DNA of 64,000 nucleotides from Eleginops maclovinus. Taxonomy: Eukaryota > Chordata > Actinopteri > Perciformes > Eleginopidae. The stretch lies in the NCBI RefSeq assembly GCF_036324505.1, contig NC_086355.1:21008518-21072517 (forward strand), in the 5' to 3' direction. How positions within the stretch are numbered: the first letter of the stretch is position 1; the number at the start of each line of letters is the position of its first letter. The notes below the pieces were generated by a model. The model was given only the letters and a program-made list of their open reading frames with translations. It was not told where the DNA came from and did no database searches. The translations under genes and the position numbers were made by a program. Shown here piece after piece: positions 12,243 to 24,043 of the stretch.

Positions 12243-13448
12243 AACAGTAAGTCCACAAAACCATCACTGGACGCCCTTGGACAGAAAGTGTTCAACGAGA
12301 CCGAGTATGACAACAGACCTGCCCCGTCCATCTTCCTGGAGATCATGGGCCGAGAAGTCTACAGAGACAAGTCAAACAACTGGGTCACTCCGTTACCTTT
12401 TAGGGTCCCTCGACAGCGTTTATCCAACAACCGCGAACAAGTATACCCTCGCTTCGCTGCGCTGGAGAAGACACTACGAAGGAAACCGGAGATGAAAGAC
12501 CAGTTTCTGGAATTCATGAAGAAAATATTTGAAAAGAAACACGCAGAAGTGGCTCCGCCACTAGAAGACAAGGAAGAGTGTTGGTATCTGCCAACCTTCG
12601 GAGTCTACCACCCACAAAAGCCTGGTAACATTCGCGTGGTCTTCGATTCAAGCGCCAAGTATTCAGGAACATCTCTGAACGACGTTCTTCTCACAGGACC
12701 GGACCTCAATAACTCACTCATTGGGGTGCTGATCCGCTTTCGGAAGGAACAGGTTGCAGTGATCGCCGACATACAGCAGATGTTCCACTGCTTCCTTGTT
12801 CGTAGCGACCATAGGAACTATCTGCGGTTCTTGTGGTACAGGGACAATGACATGTCCAAGGACATCATCGACTATAGGATGAGGGTCCATGTTTTCGGCA
12901 ACAGTCCGTCCCCATCTGTGGCCATCTACGGTCTCAGGAGGGCCATCCAAGAAGGTGCGCACAGACACGGAGCAGACACAGCCCAGTTCGTGGAACGTCA
13001 TTTCTACGTTGATGACGGGCTCATTAGCCTACCCACCGATGCTGAAGCCATCAGCCTCCTGCGTAGAACACAGGCGTCCCTCAGTGAATCAAACCTGAGG
13101 CTGCACAAGTTCGCTTCAAACAGCGACGTCGTCCTGCAAGCCTTCGCTCCAGAAGACAGGGCAGTCGTGAAGGACCTTGACTTCAGCGGCGAAGCTACGC
13201 CTGTGCAACGCAGCTTGGGACTATTGTGGGAGACCACAACAGACACGTTCACATTTGCCGTCTCACCAGAGAAGAAGGCCTTCACTCGCAGAGGAGTGTT
13301 GTCTACGGTGAACAGCATCTGTGATCCGCTGAGCATGGTTGCACCCGTGACCATTGAAGGAAAAAGTCTCCTGAGAGAACTTAGTGTCGACATGTGTGAC
13401 TGGGATGCACCGCTCCCAGAACGAAAGACTGAAACTTTAGGCCAGTGA
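12243..13448 (+). pseudogene. BEL/Pao reverse transcriptase, truncated pol
   Basis: This is the same reading frame as gag-protease, after one in-frame TAG. It has NNWVTPLPFRVPR, the ECWYLPTFGVYHPQKPG stretch, IRVVFDSSA, the fingers/palm region, and the catalytic FYVDDGL typical of BEL/Pao RT. It then runs to RRGVLSTVNSICDPL and CDWDAPLPE. The frame ends at 13446-13448 where RNase H and integrase should follow. The loss of these domains looks like an internal deletion rather than an annotation limit, because the purine tract and 3' LTR begin immediately after. Confidence 0.85.
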
Positions 13449-13489
13449 CATTTATTGGTTAATAGTGACCTTTAAGGTCAGACGGGGAG

Positions 13490-14087
13490 TGTGCTGCCTT
13501 CAGGCAGATATAAAACATTTTGGGACTTTTATTTAATGTGAAATTCATTTAGCAGGAATACTTTTATTTTGACATAATGTCACAGTGTTAGAAACAGGAA
13601 GTAGGGAGTTGGAAGTTAGTTGGAGCAAGGTTAGCTAATGTGAACATGCTGTGAAAGGGCTCCTTCTCACGAAACGCGGACTCATTTGCCCCAGCAGAGG
13701 CATCACTTGTATGTATTCCTTTCTTAATGTTGTTAAACTTTGTTGTAATTTATAATTTCATAGTTTATGTCGAATTCATGTTGTTAAAAAGCAGTTATAA
13801 AAGTAAATGGTTTAAAAACGATTTTTTGAAGATGTTAGCTAAATGTTAGCTACAGGTCAGTTTAGGCACTGCAGTCAACAGTGAATGTCAAGGTCATTAG
13901 CTTAGCTTGTCTAGTTGATGTATGTTAACTTTCCAACCAAGTAGAACCTAATTATATTTCTCATTGTTTTATTTTTAGTTTCACTTTCCTGACTTTGTGA
14001 AGAATTTCAATAAAGACTGCATCACGGATAAAGGAAAGTTTAGCTCACTGTCTAGCTGGGTTCCCACACCTTAGTGAGGACAGTACA
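13490..14087 (+). repeat. 3' LTR of the BEL/Pao element
   Basis: 598 bp, almost identical to the 5' LTR. The 9-base length difference is fully explained by one T and one 8-base slippage copy. Confidence 0.92.
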
Positions 14088-14092
14088 GGTTT
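14088..14092. repeat. right target site duplication of the BEL element
   Basis: GGTTT, matched at 9092-9096. Confidence 0.85.
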
Positions 14093-14458
14093 CTTGGTCG
14101 CTTGGGAGCCAACAATGTAGGGTACAGTCTATTTTAGAAGGTTGATGAGAGCGATAACTTTGCATGCTAAAAATCAAAACAGTGGGCTAAAAGAGGCTAA
14201 AATGCTCCACAGTTAGGTGATAGTTCGCTGTGGGTTTTAAATAACCAGCACAACTCTGACATGTGTTAAAAGAATCCATTAAGTCCATTATTTATCTGAA
14301 AACACTGATTGTTTCAGCTTATATGAATATTATTTGGGGGCTCATTTAAATAATTATGACGACCTCTGCTCTGATTTGCTGGTTTACAAGGAGCAATCCA
14401 TGGCTGCCTCAGTGCCAACAGAAGTAAGTGAAGTTTGCGAAACTGTGAGAGATGAACC

Positions 14459-14571
14459 ATGGAGGCTATTGGCATCCAACCTTACATGCTTGAGCCTTTA
14501 TCGGAGGAGGAAATCGATGAATTTGAAGAACAGCCAGTTGGTCGGAGATTGGAGAGCAACGTTACGGAGTG
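14459..14571 (+). pseudogene. P2X7-like transposon-associated first exon (fragment)
   Basis: An ATG at 14459 opens MEAIGIQPYMLEPLSEEEID, then EFEEQPVGRRLESNVTEW, and meets a GTAAGT donor at 14572. The IQPYM..EP plus acidic stretch plus RR style recalls the first exon of the many teleost genes labelled P2X purinoceptor 7-like, which travel with DNA transposons. No further exon with the expected cysteine motif was found nearby. The 3' end of a repeat (TTCCATTCTATGGCACCTTTAA region near 14770-14790) suggests the exon lies inside a degraded element. Confidence 0.4.
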
Positions 14572-14689
14572 GTAAGTGTTAGCGTTACTGTTTCAAGCAG
14601 CTGGTGTATGAAAATGTTGGGGCTGGACTACCGTGTGTTACGTCACACACAGGGGTTGTTGTAATTCGCCTGTTTTACCGCTGTGATAT

Positions 14690-14728
14690 GGTACATTGAA
14701 CTGACATGGTATGTCAGTTCAATGTACC
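14690..14728. repeat. perfect 18-bp inverted repeat with 3-base loop
   Basis: Arms GGTACATTGAACTGACAT (14690-14707) and its exact reverse complement (14711-14728), loop GGT. Confidence 0.9.
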
Positions 14729-14864
14729 GAACTCTCCTTATTCAACTATGCCAAGGTATATACAGTTTTCCATTCTATGGCACCTTTAATGTCATGCCAG
14801 AGTCATTTTCAAGTTTGGAGTTCAAGAGTCAACGATGGCTCCAACTTCTTCACACATGGACAGG

Positions 14865-14990
14865 AGGTGGACAAAGTACTCTTTACCTCATTGAAGGTAG
14901 CAATACTATATTGTAAATAGACTCTGTTTCAAGTAAACGTCATGCATTCAAATCTTACTAAAGTAGTCTCTCTCCATGTTTACAATAAAT
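14865..14990. repeat. diverged MITE-like fragment (AAGTACT family)
   Basis: GGAGGTGGACAAAGTACTC and then CAAGTAAACGTCATGCATTC resemble the better preserved copy at 42589-43129. Confidence 0.4.
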
Positions 14991-15279
14991 AAGGGACCCA
15001 TACATTTTCCCTCATGGAAGCAGAAAGGAGTAACCAGGAGTCACAGTTCTCTCCTGAACTTTGACCTTCTTAAACAAATGTAAGATCACTATCACTTCCA
15101 GGACATACAGTTGAAAGAGGCCACATGTTTTCACAACTTCCACAATATTTGCCCTCCTACTCTCTAACTCAATAAACACTCTCTGAAACCAAAAAGGATA
15201 TTAGCACAGATTCACAAACCCTTTTCTCACCATTACACAACAATATTTTCATACCAACTCACAAATGGACATCAGACTT

Positions 15280-15440
15280 TACGTATCCCTATTATGCTTT
15301 TTAGGGTTTTCCCTTTCTGTAGTGTGCTATATAGGTTTTTCTGCATGTAAATGTTCTACAAAGGCTGAAATCCCAAAGCTCCCAAGGGAACTTCTCCAGA
15401 CAATGAGCATGATGGCCTCTTTAAGATCTTCTGACACCAC
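15280..15440 (+). repeat. MITE-like fragment (CCCTATTATG family)
   Basis: CCCTATTATGCTTTTTAGGG, then TTTTCCCTTTCTGTAGTGTG and a GCATGTAAATG stretch match the start of the longer copy at 35794. The right part is lost or too diverged. Confidence 0.5.
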
Positions 15441-18400
15441 ACCTACCTGCAGGTTACTAGTGAGAGAGTCCTGAGGTCCCATGCTTTGTTTGTCATTAAT
15501 CCAATTACAATGACAAACAACTTTGCTTCCTCACTGAATCATGAGCAGAGTTACTGAACACTGCAACCATCCAGTAAACTCCACAGGTGCTGGTAGGAGA
15601 ATGTGTTCAATTAACCCCCCGCCATATATCTGTAGCCCTGCTGGCCCCTGCTGATGGCCCCCGCTGCTCTGGTTTCAGGCTTAGGCATTCACTCCCACTC
15701 ACCATCGCTTCCACTTCTGTTGATTGTAAGCTATGAACAAGAGGGTTGCTCAATACCAGATCAGAATCAATATCTCCCAATTTAATGAGTAGTTACTCTT
15801 TGAGCAGTGTATGTGTCTGTCAAGAGTTGCATGAATGGTATTGATTATTATTCTCAGGGAAGCTGTGAAAAAATGCATTTTAACTTCAATTATTTTCTTG
15901 TCTAGGACCAAAAAAGCTCCAATCACGTGTCCTCGAAGCAGTCACTTTCTCCCTGCAGAGATAAATGGGAGGCTATTCATTGCAAGTAAACTTAATCCAT
16001 ATATGACTCCAGATATAGGAGAGTGTTAGACTGAATCAATTCCCCGACTTTCCATAACTTCATGTCAGAAACTGACAAGCAGGCCAATATATTAAATCAA
16101 TTTTCAGTGTAGCCAATAAATGAGTTGACCTGCTTCGGAGCAATGTTTATTCAATGGATTTTTTAAACGGGGACAGTCAGAGCTGTAGGGGGTGTGAGGT
16201 CAGCTGAAATGAGTATACGGTGTAGTGACTGAACCAACATAGCATCCCATGAATGTGTGTATAAGTAGAATGGACATGCTTAATGGTGGAATAAGACATT
16301 TCATCATGTTCACTGACAACGTTTCATTCAGGAAGCGTAATTTTTTCTCATGTTTCAGGTGTTACAGTTATATTACTTTAAGACTGGAAACAACAATTGA
16401 GATCTCAATATCATTGTAGTGTTGACAGGATAACAAAATTACAATTTATGGTACTCTGATACGATACCTGCCTCGAGTCTCGCGATACTGATAATCAAAG
16501 TTACCACGGAAAAAAAACCCCTATACCATCAAAGTCATGGAAAAATGACAGGAAAATATGTTGAGCAAGATTCAAGGCTACTTCAGCGCTATACCAAATT
16601 ATAAGAATATGTAAAGCTACTTCTACAACACACTACCACAAACTCAAGGACATAAAGGGAGGTAAAATGGACTAATCTCCGCGATAAACAAAGTGATTCA
16701 TAGCAAACATGTTGCCGTTTATGAGGTAATAGAGAGAAAAATCACAAACAAGTTTTTTTGGGATAGGCTTAGGGTTATTGTAGACCTTCTGGGACACTCA
16801 TTACCCAAGGAATGCAAAGTTGTGTACCTGGAGAGCATAATCAATTGTGGGGCTGAATTTGTTGGAAATTAAACCAAGATATTATTAATAACAAGCAACA
16901 AGGCAATAACAGCAAATGTGTGTAAGGGTCAGCCCCAACATGTAAACATAGCTTAATATGTTTGTGTTTTATTTTTACATAGTTTTCTTGCTTTGTCCTA
17001 GACAATAGCAGTCACAAATTAGCATGTACAATAATATGTGATGAATGTACCAACAAAATCTCAATAAAAATGATAGATTAAAAAAGAATTACAACATTTT
17101 TAAAATGTCATGCAAGACTGTGCCAGTGGAGGACGTAAAAGCCAAAAACAGTGGTGAATTATTGTATCATCTTGTGTTCATATTTTAATGTCCGACCTGG
17201 AGAAACTCTTTACAATGATGTGCTCTTCACACATACACTCTATATGTCTCCAGCCTCCAGCTACATATGTCAAACTGCTGCTTAGAAAGGTTCCATAGAA
17301 AAGTGAGAGCAGTTCCGTAAGCTAATTTGTTGAGTTACCTCTAGGCAAAATGCTCTGAGTGACTCTGGTAATCAATGATGCAGTGTATTATGTCTAGGGC
17401 TTTTATTGTGAAAGATATAAAGGGGTAGAGTAGGCTGTTATGAGAGAACAACAATAACGTCCAGTCTTGGCTCCTAAGATGGAGCCTCAGTCGTATTATT
17501 ATATTCATCTCCGTAAGTCTAAATGCAACTTATAACCCTTGACATTGGTACTTTAGAGACATATTTTGCGTTGAGAGCTGTCAATAGAAACACTTGTATT
17601 TGCGGCGTACCTGAGCAGAGTATCAATGCACACACTTCCCTGCACATTGATGTAACTTAGAAATACACTTCTTATTAAATCACTGCCTTTCTTGAAGTAC
17701 CAAAACTGATAACATGGGGTTTGGACTTTTTTTTTTTAACTTCAGGGCATTGCTATACCTTCCTAATTTCTGTATTTCTTGCACAACTCTCCTTTTTTTA
17801 ATATTATATACTGAAGATAATGACAGACTCCACCACTAACACTGATACTAAATACTATAGTAACTGAATAAAAATAATAACAAAAACATGTTTTAATGGC
17901 TATTGTAGTAAAAGAGTGCTGACAATAAAGAGCAAGAAATATATGGTTTAATTTCATGGACATTTTTGGGATTGGACATTTAATTGTGCTCAAAGACACT
18001 TCATTCTTTAAATGAATATTACATTGCGTTGTGTTTTAAGTTTTCAATACAACTTAAAACAACATTTTCATCATATTTGCTTTTAAAATATTGTTGGAAC
18101 AGGTTTGTGTGTTTGTATTTGATAAACAAAGTTTGTCTCGAGGGATCTTGTAAGACACAGTTTGACAGACAAGATTTGGGCTGACAGATGAGATTGCACC
18201 TTAGTCAGATTCAGGGTAGCTCAAGGCAAACTCGTATTACTCTTGGGATGACATTGCACCATCATGTATCTTTACCCTCAATTATGTATTTCTGTTCACC
18301 CAGAGGCAATTTGTAGATGGAAAGTGTTGGCTTTGTCGTCTCTATGTCTCAAACATACGTCTCTATCTCTAGAACTTGGTATATTCACTTTGATTGTTGA

Positions 18401-18570
18401 ATAACACCATTAATACAGCAATATGCAATATGTTCCAGAGGTTAAATTGAGACCTTACAGTCATGCCCTATTGTTTGTCACCTTTGTCCAAATGTTGACG
18501 CCTACCGATGAGAAATAAATTGCATGGCATTCTTCTTGCTATTAAATGCATGGTCAGAACATCGCAATGA
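15441..18570. other. spacer without recognised gene
   Basis: AT-rich; no ORF with a recognisable domain. A GATACGATACCTG stretch near 16460 may be repeat-derived. Confidence 0.45.
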
Positions 18571-18772
18571 CATTGGAACAAGTAAACTTAGAAAAGTGTA
18601 CTTAGGAAACAAATAAATAAGAACTTTCATTCTCTTGAGTTTGGTTTGTCTTTGGTTATTGTAGAAAGCGTTTTCCAGTTCTGTTTACTGTTTAGAAGTT
18701 CAACCTAGTTTGTGACTTTTGTCGCTTGAATTGGCCATATGAGTGCAGTTTTGATGGAACTGCTAACCTTCC
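18571..18772 (+). repeat. local tandem duplication, copy A
   Basis: Shares ordered blocks with copy B at 18776-19025: CATTGGAAC..CTTAGAAAAGTGTAC, TTTTCCAGTTCTGTTTA, and GAGTGCAGTTTTGATGGAAC. Diverged but clearly collinear. Confidence 0.7.
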
Positions 18773-18775
18773 AAA

Positions 18776-19025
18776 GCATTTGGAATAAAGCAACCTTAGA
18801 AAGTGTACTACGGAAAGAATACATTTTCACAAAATTGTTTTTCTTTGTCGACTGGAAAAAGCATTTGAAATGTGAAAACAATAATAAACTATTATTTTGG
18901 TTTTCACATTTCAAATGCTTTTTCCAGTTCTGTTTATTTGTCTATTGGAAGTCTTATCTAGTTTTCTGACTTTTCTTGCTTGCAAGTGCCATCAGAGTGC
19001 AGTTTTGATGGAACTGCCAACCCTA
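18776..19025 (+). repeat. local tandem duplication, copy B, with inserted hairpin
   Basis: Collinear with copy A at 18571-18772 but about 50 bases longer, the excess lying around the hairpin at 18851-18928. Confidence 0.7.
18851..18928. repeat. perfect 29-bp inverted repeat
   Basis: The arm at 18851-18879 is the exact reverse complement of 18900-18928. It starts ACTGGAAAAAGCATTTG. The 20-base centre can itself pair further (AATAATA against TATTATT). Confidence 0.9.
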
Positions 19026-21883
19026 ACCCTGACACTAATCCACACTATAACATGTTTTTTTGCCTTCATCTCTATTGATAATTGGTAGATGTAAACCCTC
19101 TTTGGTCTACACTATTTATTACTAATGAACGAGCTGAGAGCTTGTGTCTTTTGACATCTTAGCACCATGGCAACCTGTACCTACACACATTTATCATCTA
19201 TTCATGCCTTGGATACCATAGGTTATGTGTCAACACATTGTTAAGCAGTGGAGAAAGGTATGTGGTGTTCAAAAGACGTATGGTTCTTTAAGTCCCTGAT
19301 AGGTAAAGCCTTTCACTCCTGTCTCAGATGTCATAGTAACTAATTAGGGCCTCAAAGCTATATCTCTGCTATACATGTACAAAAGAAAAAATGGTCATTG
19401 ATTAAATTGGTGAAAAAGCCAGGTCACAGTACCTATCGCCATTTACAACCTGTTTTTATTTACAGTTTGTGGTTTGTCCTTGTGTAAAACATCAATCGAC
19501 CAGCTTCGGGGCCATCATTTATGGAATCATGGTTAAAAAAACATCTGAAATGTTGCTCCTGGGTTCTTTTTGTGAAACAACACATTTTAGAAGTGGGTGA
19601 CATCTATACTTTTGCCTACATAGCATTGACCAATCAAACAGGCGGGAAAACACAGAGACAGGAAGTGCAAACCGACAGAATACAGGGGGTGACCACATTT
19701 TAAAATAAAACAGCAATGACTGACAGATGGTGACAAATAAGGCCCAAAATGTCCCATTCTAGTACTTCAGTCTAAAGTTTTATCCTCCAAATGGCCACTT
19801 GAAGACATTTCAAACTAACTTTAACCTTTATTAGTCAAGCTATATTTTTAGCTCCAGTGCACTACAGTTGAGTCATTAGGCATGTCCAAACTAGCTGTCA
19901 AATTCAGAGAGAGTTGTCCAGAACCATGGCCATGGTAATTCTTGATAATTCAGGACTCACATGAATATATCATTAGGAGCTCAGTGTTGTATTAAAAATG
20001 TGGAGCCTATATGCTCTGACTGAACACACAAGTTGCTGATGGATTTGATCAAAACTTAAGATACAATTTCAATCAATCTCAGCACATACCATATTGAGTG
20101 ATCTGTATATGCGGTACTCTCCACGTGTCGTTTCACCGGGTGAGTTATTAACCGGGCTAACCTGACACTGTTCCGTTGGATCCAATTCCCATTACATTTC
20201 AATCAATCTAAAGAGCTGTCAACCTCATAGAGGTGGCCATGAGGATTGGAAGGCATCGAAGCCGCTTCACATCATGGACATTTTTAATAAATTTAAGGTG
20301 GCAAACTCACATCCTACTCTCCTGCATGTTTGCCCCACTTGAGTTTAGTCCATTCTCATTCAAGCATGTGTTTGCACACTGTGGCTAACCAAAGCCATTC
20401 ATTGTGAGCGAGACTTGATTGGAGATTTCGCTTCCAATACAATACAGCCTGTAATTTTAAAATGTGATTGCAGCATTAGATTATCCATGGTCTGTATGCA
20501 AATTGGTTAATGCAAAACAATTAAAGAGAGATGATTTGTTGAGACTCCACTGTTCAAGTTTGATGTTCACGGACATTAACGGGTTCCCAGAAAATGAATC
20601 CTAAAGACCTCAGTAACTTTTTCAACAATCTCTACAATGAGGTTGACAGTTGTGATTTTAAGTAATTTGTTTCTTCAAGACTTCAAGACCTTTTGCAATA
20701 CAAATTGGTTGACACATTCAAGTCCCCTTTAATGCAAAGTGAAAACACTTGGGTGATCTCCTGACTTTAAGAAAAGATCAAATCAATTTCTTTATATAGC
20801 ACATTTAAAAAGAACATCAAATGTTGCTGCAGAACAGGATAATATCTGCGTTGCTATTCTATCCCAAATAGCATCAGCAAGATGGTAAAACTAATAAAAG
20901 TAAGCATGGTACTACCAGTACTTCGAGCATATTAGCATCATGGATGTGATTCTAATGATGAGGGTAGCATTTAGCTTAATTCACAGCAGCGACCCTTAAA
21001 GCTTTAAAGAGCTGCTATTGGAAAGTATCTCCATTGACTGATTAAGGTTTGCTGCTATTATTTTTACCAAGAAAAAAATTGCTTTGGTGTACATATGTTA
21101 AGTAAAGAGAAAATATAAAAGAACATAAATAAATGCGAGTTCCAAACAAAGAAATATAAATACATATACATGTCAGGAAAATAAATATATACAATAAGAC
21201 AAATAATGCAGAGAATGTTGTAAGTGACCTAGTAAATGCAGGAGTCTGTATACATGTAAGTAGAATATGATATATACAAGAAGAGTTGCCATAGATAGCA
21301 GATAACCGAAGCTCCACTCAATATAATGTATGTAATATAATCTATGTGCGGTGGCTGTACTACCCAGTCACCGAGGCACAAAGTCTTTTTTGATCTTCAA
21401 TTCTTCAAACCTTCAGTTCAATTGGACTCGTGGATTAACAGCTCTTAGAAGATGATGCTCACCACATGCTGGAAATCCTATTACTTGGAAGAAGCTCCGA
21501 TGAAATACTGATGCAATCAGAAAAGCTTCTATCAGTATTTTTGACATTGGTATGTGTGGTGGGAGCTCTACAGTGTATACTATACAAACTTACAATTGTT
21601 GCTCAATTCTCCAATCTTATACACAGCAAACAATTTGAGAAATGGCTTCTGAAAACATAATTTCAGCATGTCTGCAAGACATTGGCTCCTTAATGGTATT
21701 ATGTTAGTTCAATACATTTGTAAATAGATGTTGGATTTGAATGATTTACATGCCATTTGAAGGCCACAACTATCAATGAATTGATCTTCCCAACAAGTAT
21801 TGCATCTGCAGCCAGAGCCTGATTTATTTTGCTGGTTTACGATAGGTGTCCAATAACATATCAGTGATACACAACTACATTCT
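19026..21883. other. spacer without recognised gene
   Basis: No supported gene. AAAACACAGAGACAGGAAG at 19647-19665 is shared with 32435-32453 and marks a dispersed repeat fragment. A TTTATATAGCACATTT stretch near 20795 resembles the repeat at 38270. Confidence 0.45.
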
Positions 21884-23236
21884 CTGAAAAGAATCAACGC
21901 ACACAGAGCTCCAGGACCTGATGGCATCCCTGGCCGTGCTCTCAAGGTGTGTGCAGTTCAGCTGGCAGATGTGTTCACAGACATTTTCAATAGGTCACTG
22001 CTCCAGTCTGTAGTCCCCACATGCTTTAAAGAGTCCATCATTGTCCCTGTCCCCAAAAAGACAAAACCCATCTGCCTCAATGACTACCGCCCAGTTGCAC
22101 TCACCTCCATCATCATGAAGTGCTTTGAGCGGTTAGTCAAAACTTTTATCACCTCCTCCCTCCCTGACTCACTGGACCCCCTGCAGTTTGCCTACAGAGC
22201 AAACAGGTCCACGGATGATGCCATCTCCCTCACCCTCCACACTGCCCTCTCCCACCTGGACCAGAGGAACACTTATGTGAGAATGCTGTTCATTGACTAC
22301 AGTTCAGCATTCAACACCATTGTGCCCTCCAAGCTCATCATTAAGCTCAGGGACCTTGGGCTCAACAGCGCCCTCTGTGACTGGATCATGAGCTTCCTGA
22401 CGGGCAGATCCCAGGCAGTGCGGATGGGGAACATCACATCCTCCACCTTGACCCTCAACACCGGAGCCCCTCAGGGTTGTGTGCTCAGCCCTCTCCTCTA
22501 CTCCCTGTTCACGCACGACTGCGTGGCCACACACAGCTCCAACACCATCATCAAGTTTGCTGACGACACGACCGTCATCGGCCTGATCACAGACGGCGAC
22601 GAGACGGCGTACAGAGAGGAGGTCAGAGCCCTGACATCTTGGTGCCAGGACAACAACCTCCATCTCAACGTCAGCAAAACAAAGGAGCTGATTGTGGAAT
22701 ACAGGAAGAGGCAGAGAGAAGCACACACACCCATCACCATCGACGGGACTCCTGTGGAGAGAGTCAGCAGCTTCAGGTTCCTCGGGGTTAACATCAGTGA
22801 GGACCTGACATGGACACATCACACCAGGGTCATATCCAAGACGGCTCGACAGCGGCTCTTCTTCCTCCGCAGGCTGCGGAAGTTCAACATGGACTCCAGG
22901 ATACTCTGCAACTTCTACAGGTGCACCATCGAGAGTATCCTGACTGGCTGCATCACCGCCTGGTATGGCAGTTGCACCGCCCTCAACCGTAAGACTCTAC
23001 AGAGGGTGGTGAAAACTGCTCAGCACATCACCAGGACGGAGTTGCCATCCATGGAGGACCTCTACACCCAGCGGTGTAGGAAGAAGGCCGGTAGGATATT
23101 AAAGGACCCCCATCACCCCAGCAACAATCTGTTCTGTCTGCTGCCGTCTGGCAGACGGTACCGCAGCATCCGGACCAAGACCACCAGACTCAGAGACAGT
23201 TTTATACCACAGGCTATAAGACTACTGAACTCCTGA
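21884..23236 (+). pseudogene. L2-like LINE reverse transcriptase, N-terminally truncated
   Basis: The frame can be read from about 21884 ([20 protein letters not shown]) and stays open to TGA 23234-23236, about 450 codons. RT motifs in order are [19 protein letters not shown], the catalytic [29 protein letters not shown], and [14 protein letters not shown] with the second catalytic Asp pair. After RT come the thumb-like [13 protein letters not shown] region and the typical end [12 protein letters not shown]. The frame has no internal stop, so the copy is fairly young, but without endonuclease and promoter it should not move by itself. Confidence 0.85.
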
Positions 23237-23258
23237 GCTGTGTGAATGTCTACTCACA

Positions 23259-23395
23259 TCTGTTTATAGTACACACATACATATATATTATACACATCTG
23301 CCATACATATCTGTTTATAGTACACATATCTATATATTATACATATCTGTTTATAGTACACATATCTATATATTATACATATCTGCCATATACAT
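23259..23395 (+). repeat. 36-bp minisatellite in the LINE 3' UTR
   Basis: Unit begins CTGTTTATAGTACACATATC and repeats about 3.5 times with AT-rich variants, followed by CTGCCATA stretches. Confidence 0.75.
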
Positions 23396-24035
23396 CTGTT
23401 ATACATAATATATGCATCTGTCCATACCTCCTCATTCAACAGTGTAAAGTATTTGAATACTCTCAATGTATTCCACATATATTTCACATCCTCAAATCTG
23501 TATTGTTGATATTGTAAATATTCTTCTCTCTTTTTCACTATTTTATTTATCTTTTGCACCATGTATGTTGAGTTGTTGGAGGAGCACGCGACATAAGATT
23601 TTCATTGCCAACATATACGCTGTATCTGCTGTGCATATGACCAATAAAACCTTGAAGTACTTGAAGTACTTGAAGTTGAAGTACATTTGGTCAAATGTTA
23701 CTTTATTACCATGAACGCACACTCTGCGGTTTATTTCTTTAATCCAATGTACATCATTCTTCAGAAGAAACTACTCACTAGCTCTTTATGTGTCAATCCA
23801 TTACTGGAGAAAACTCCTTGCAAAGTTTTGCACTTATGACATATTTTTGAATCAAACAAATGTAACATTCTGCATATATTAGCCATAGATTTTATGGATA
23901 ATTTCAGGTTCTGATTGTTACATTTTCCCAGTTAAAAGCGTGCTGGTGCATCATAACCTTGGTTTATAGAAAAGTTTATTTATTAGAAATTAAAATGTAG
24001 GGTACTTCTATATCTCCATATATGCTATATTTTAT

Positions 24036-24043
24036 ATTCAATT
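24036..24043. repeat. hAT target site duplication, left
   Basis: ATTCAATT, identical to 24880-24887. Confidence 0.88.

Larger units (their letters stand above)
9097..14087 (+). mobile_element. BEL/Pao LTR retrotransposon with deleted pol end
   Basis: The element runs from TGTG at 9097 to TACA at 14087, between 5-bp target duplications GGTTT at 9092-9096 and 14088-14092. It holds two long terminal repeats, a gag-protease frame and the start of pol including reverse transcriptase. RNase H and integrase, which a complete BEL pol carries, are missing: the RT frame ends at 13448, only 41 bases before the 3' LTR. A purine-rich GGGGAG just before 13490 fits a polypurine tract. At about 5 kb it is shorter than complete family members, so it is a deletion derivative that would need proteins in trans. 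Confidence 0.92.
21884..23680 (+). mobile_element. 5'-truncated L2-like LINE
   Basis: Holds the C-terminal two thirds of a LINE polyprotein (reverse transcriptase and the following region), a 3' UTR with a 36-bp minisatellite, and a tail of TTGAAGTAC repeats around 23655-23680. The endonuclease is absent, the usual result of 5' truncation. No convincing target duplication was found. The clade (L2/CR1 group) is inferred from RT and C-terminal motifs. Confidence 0.85.

Noticed and set aside
22304..22822. Minus-strand ORF of 172 codons
   Set aside because: It is the antisense shadow of the L2-like reverse transcriptase.
23254..23562. Tyr/Ile/Cys-rich ORFs on both strands
   Set aside because: They are translations of the 36-bp minisatellite.
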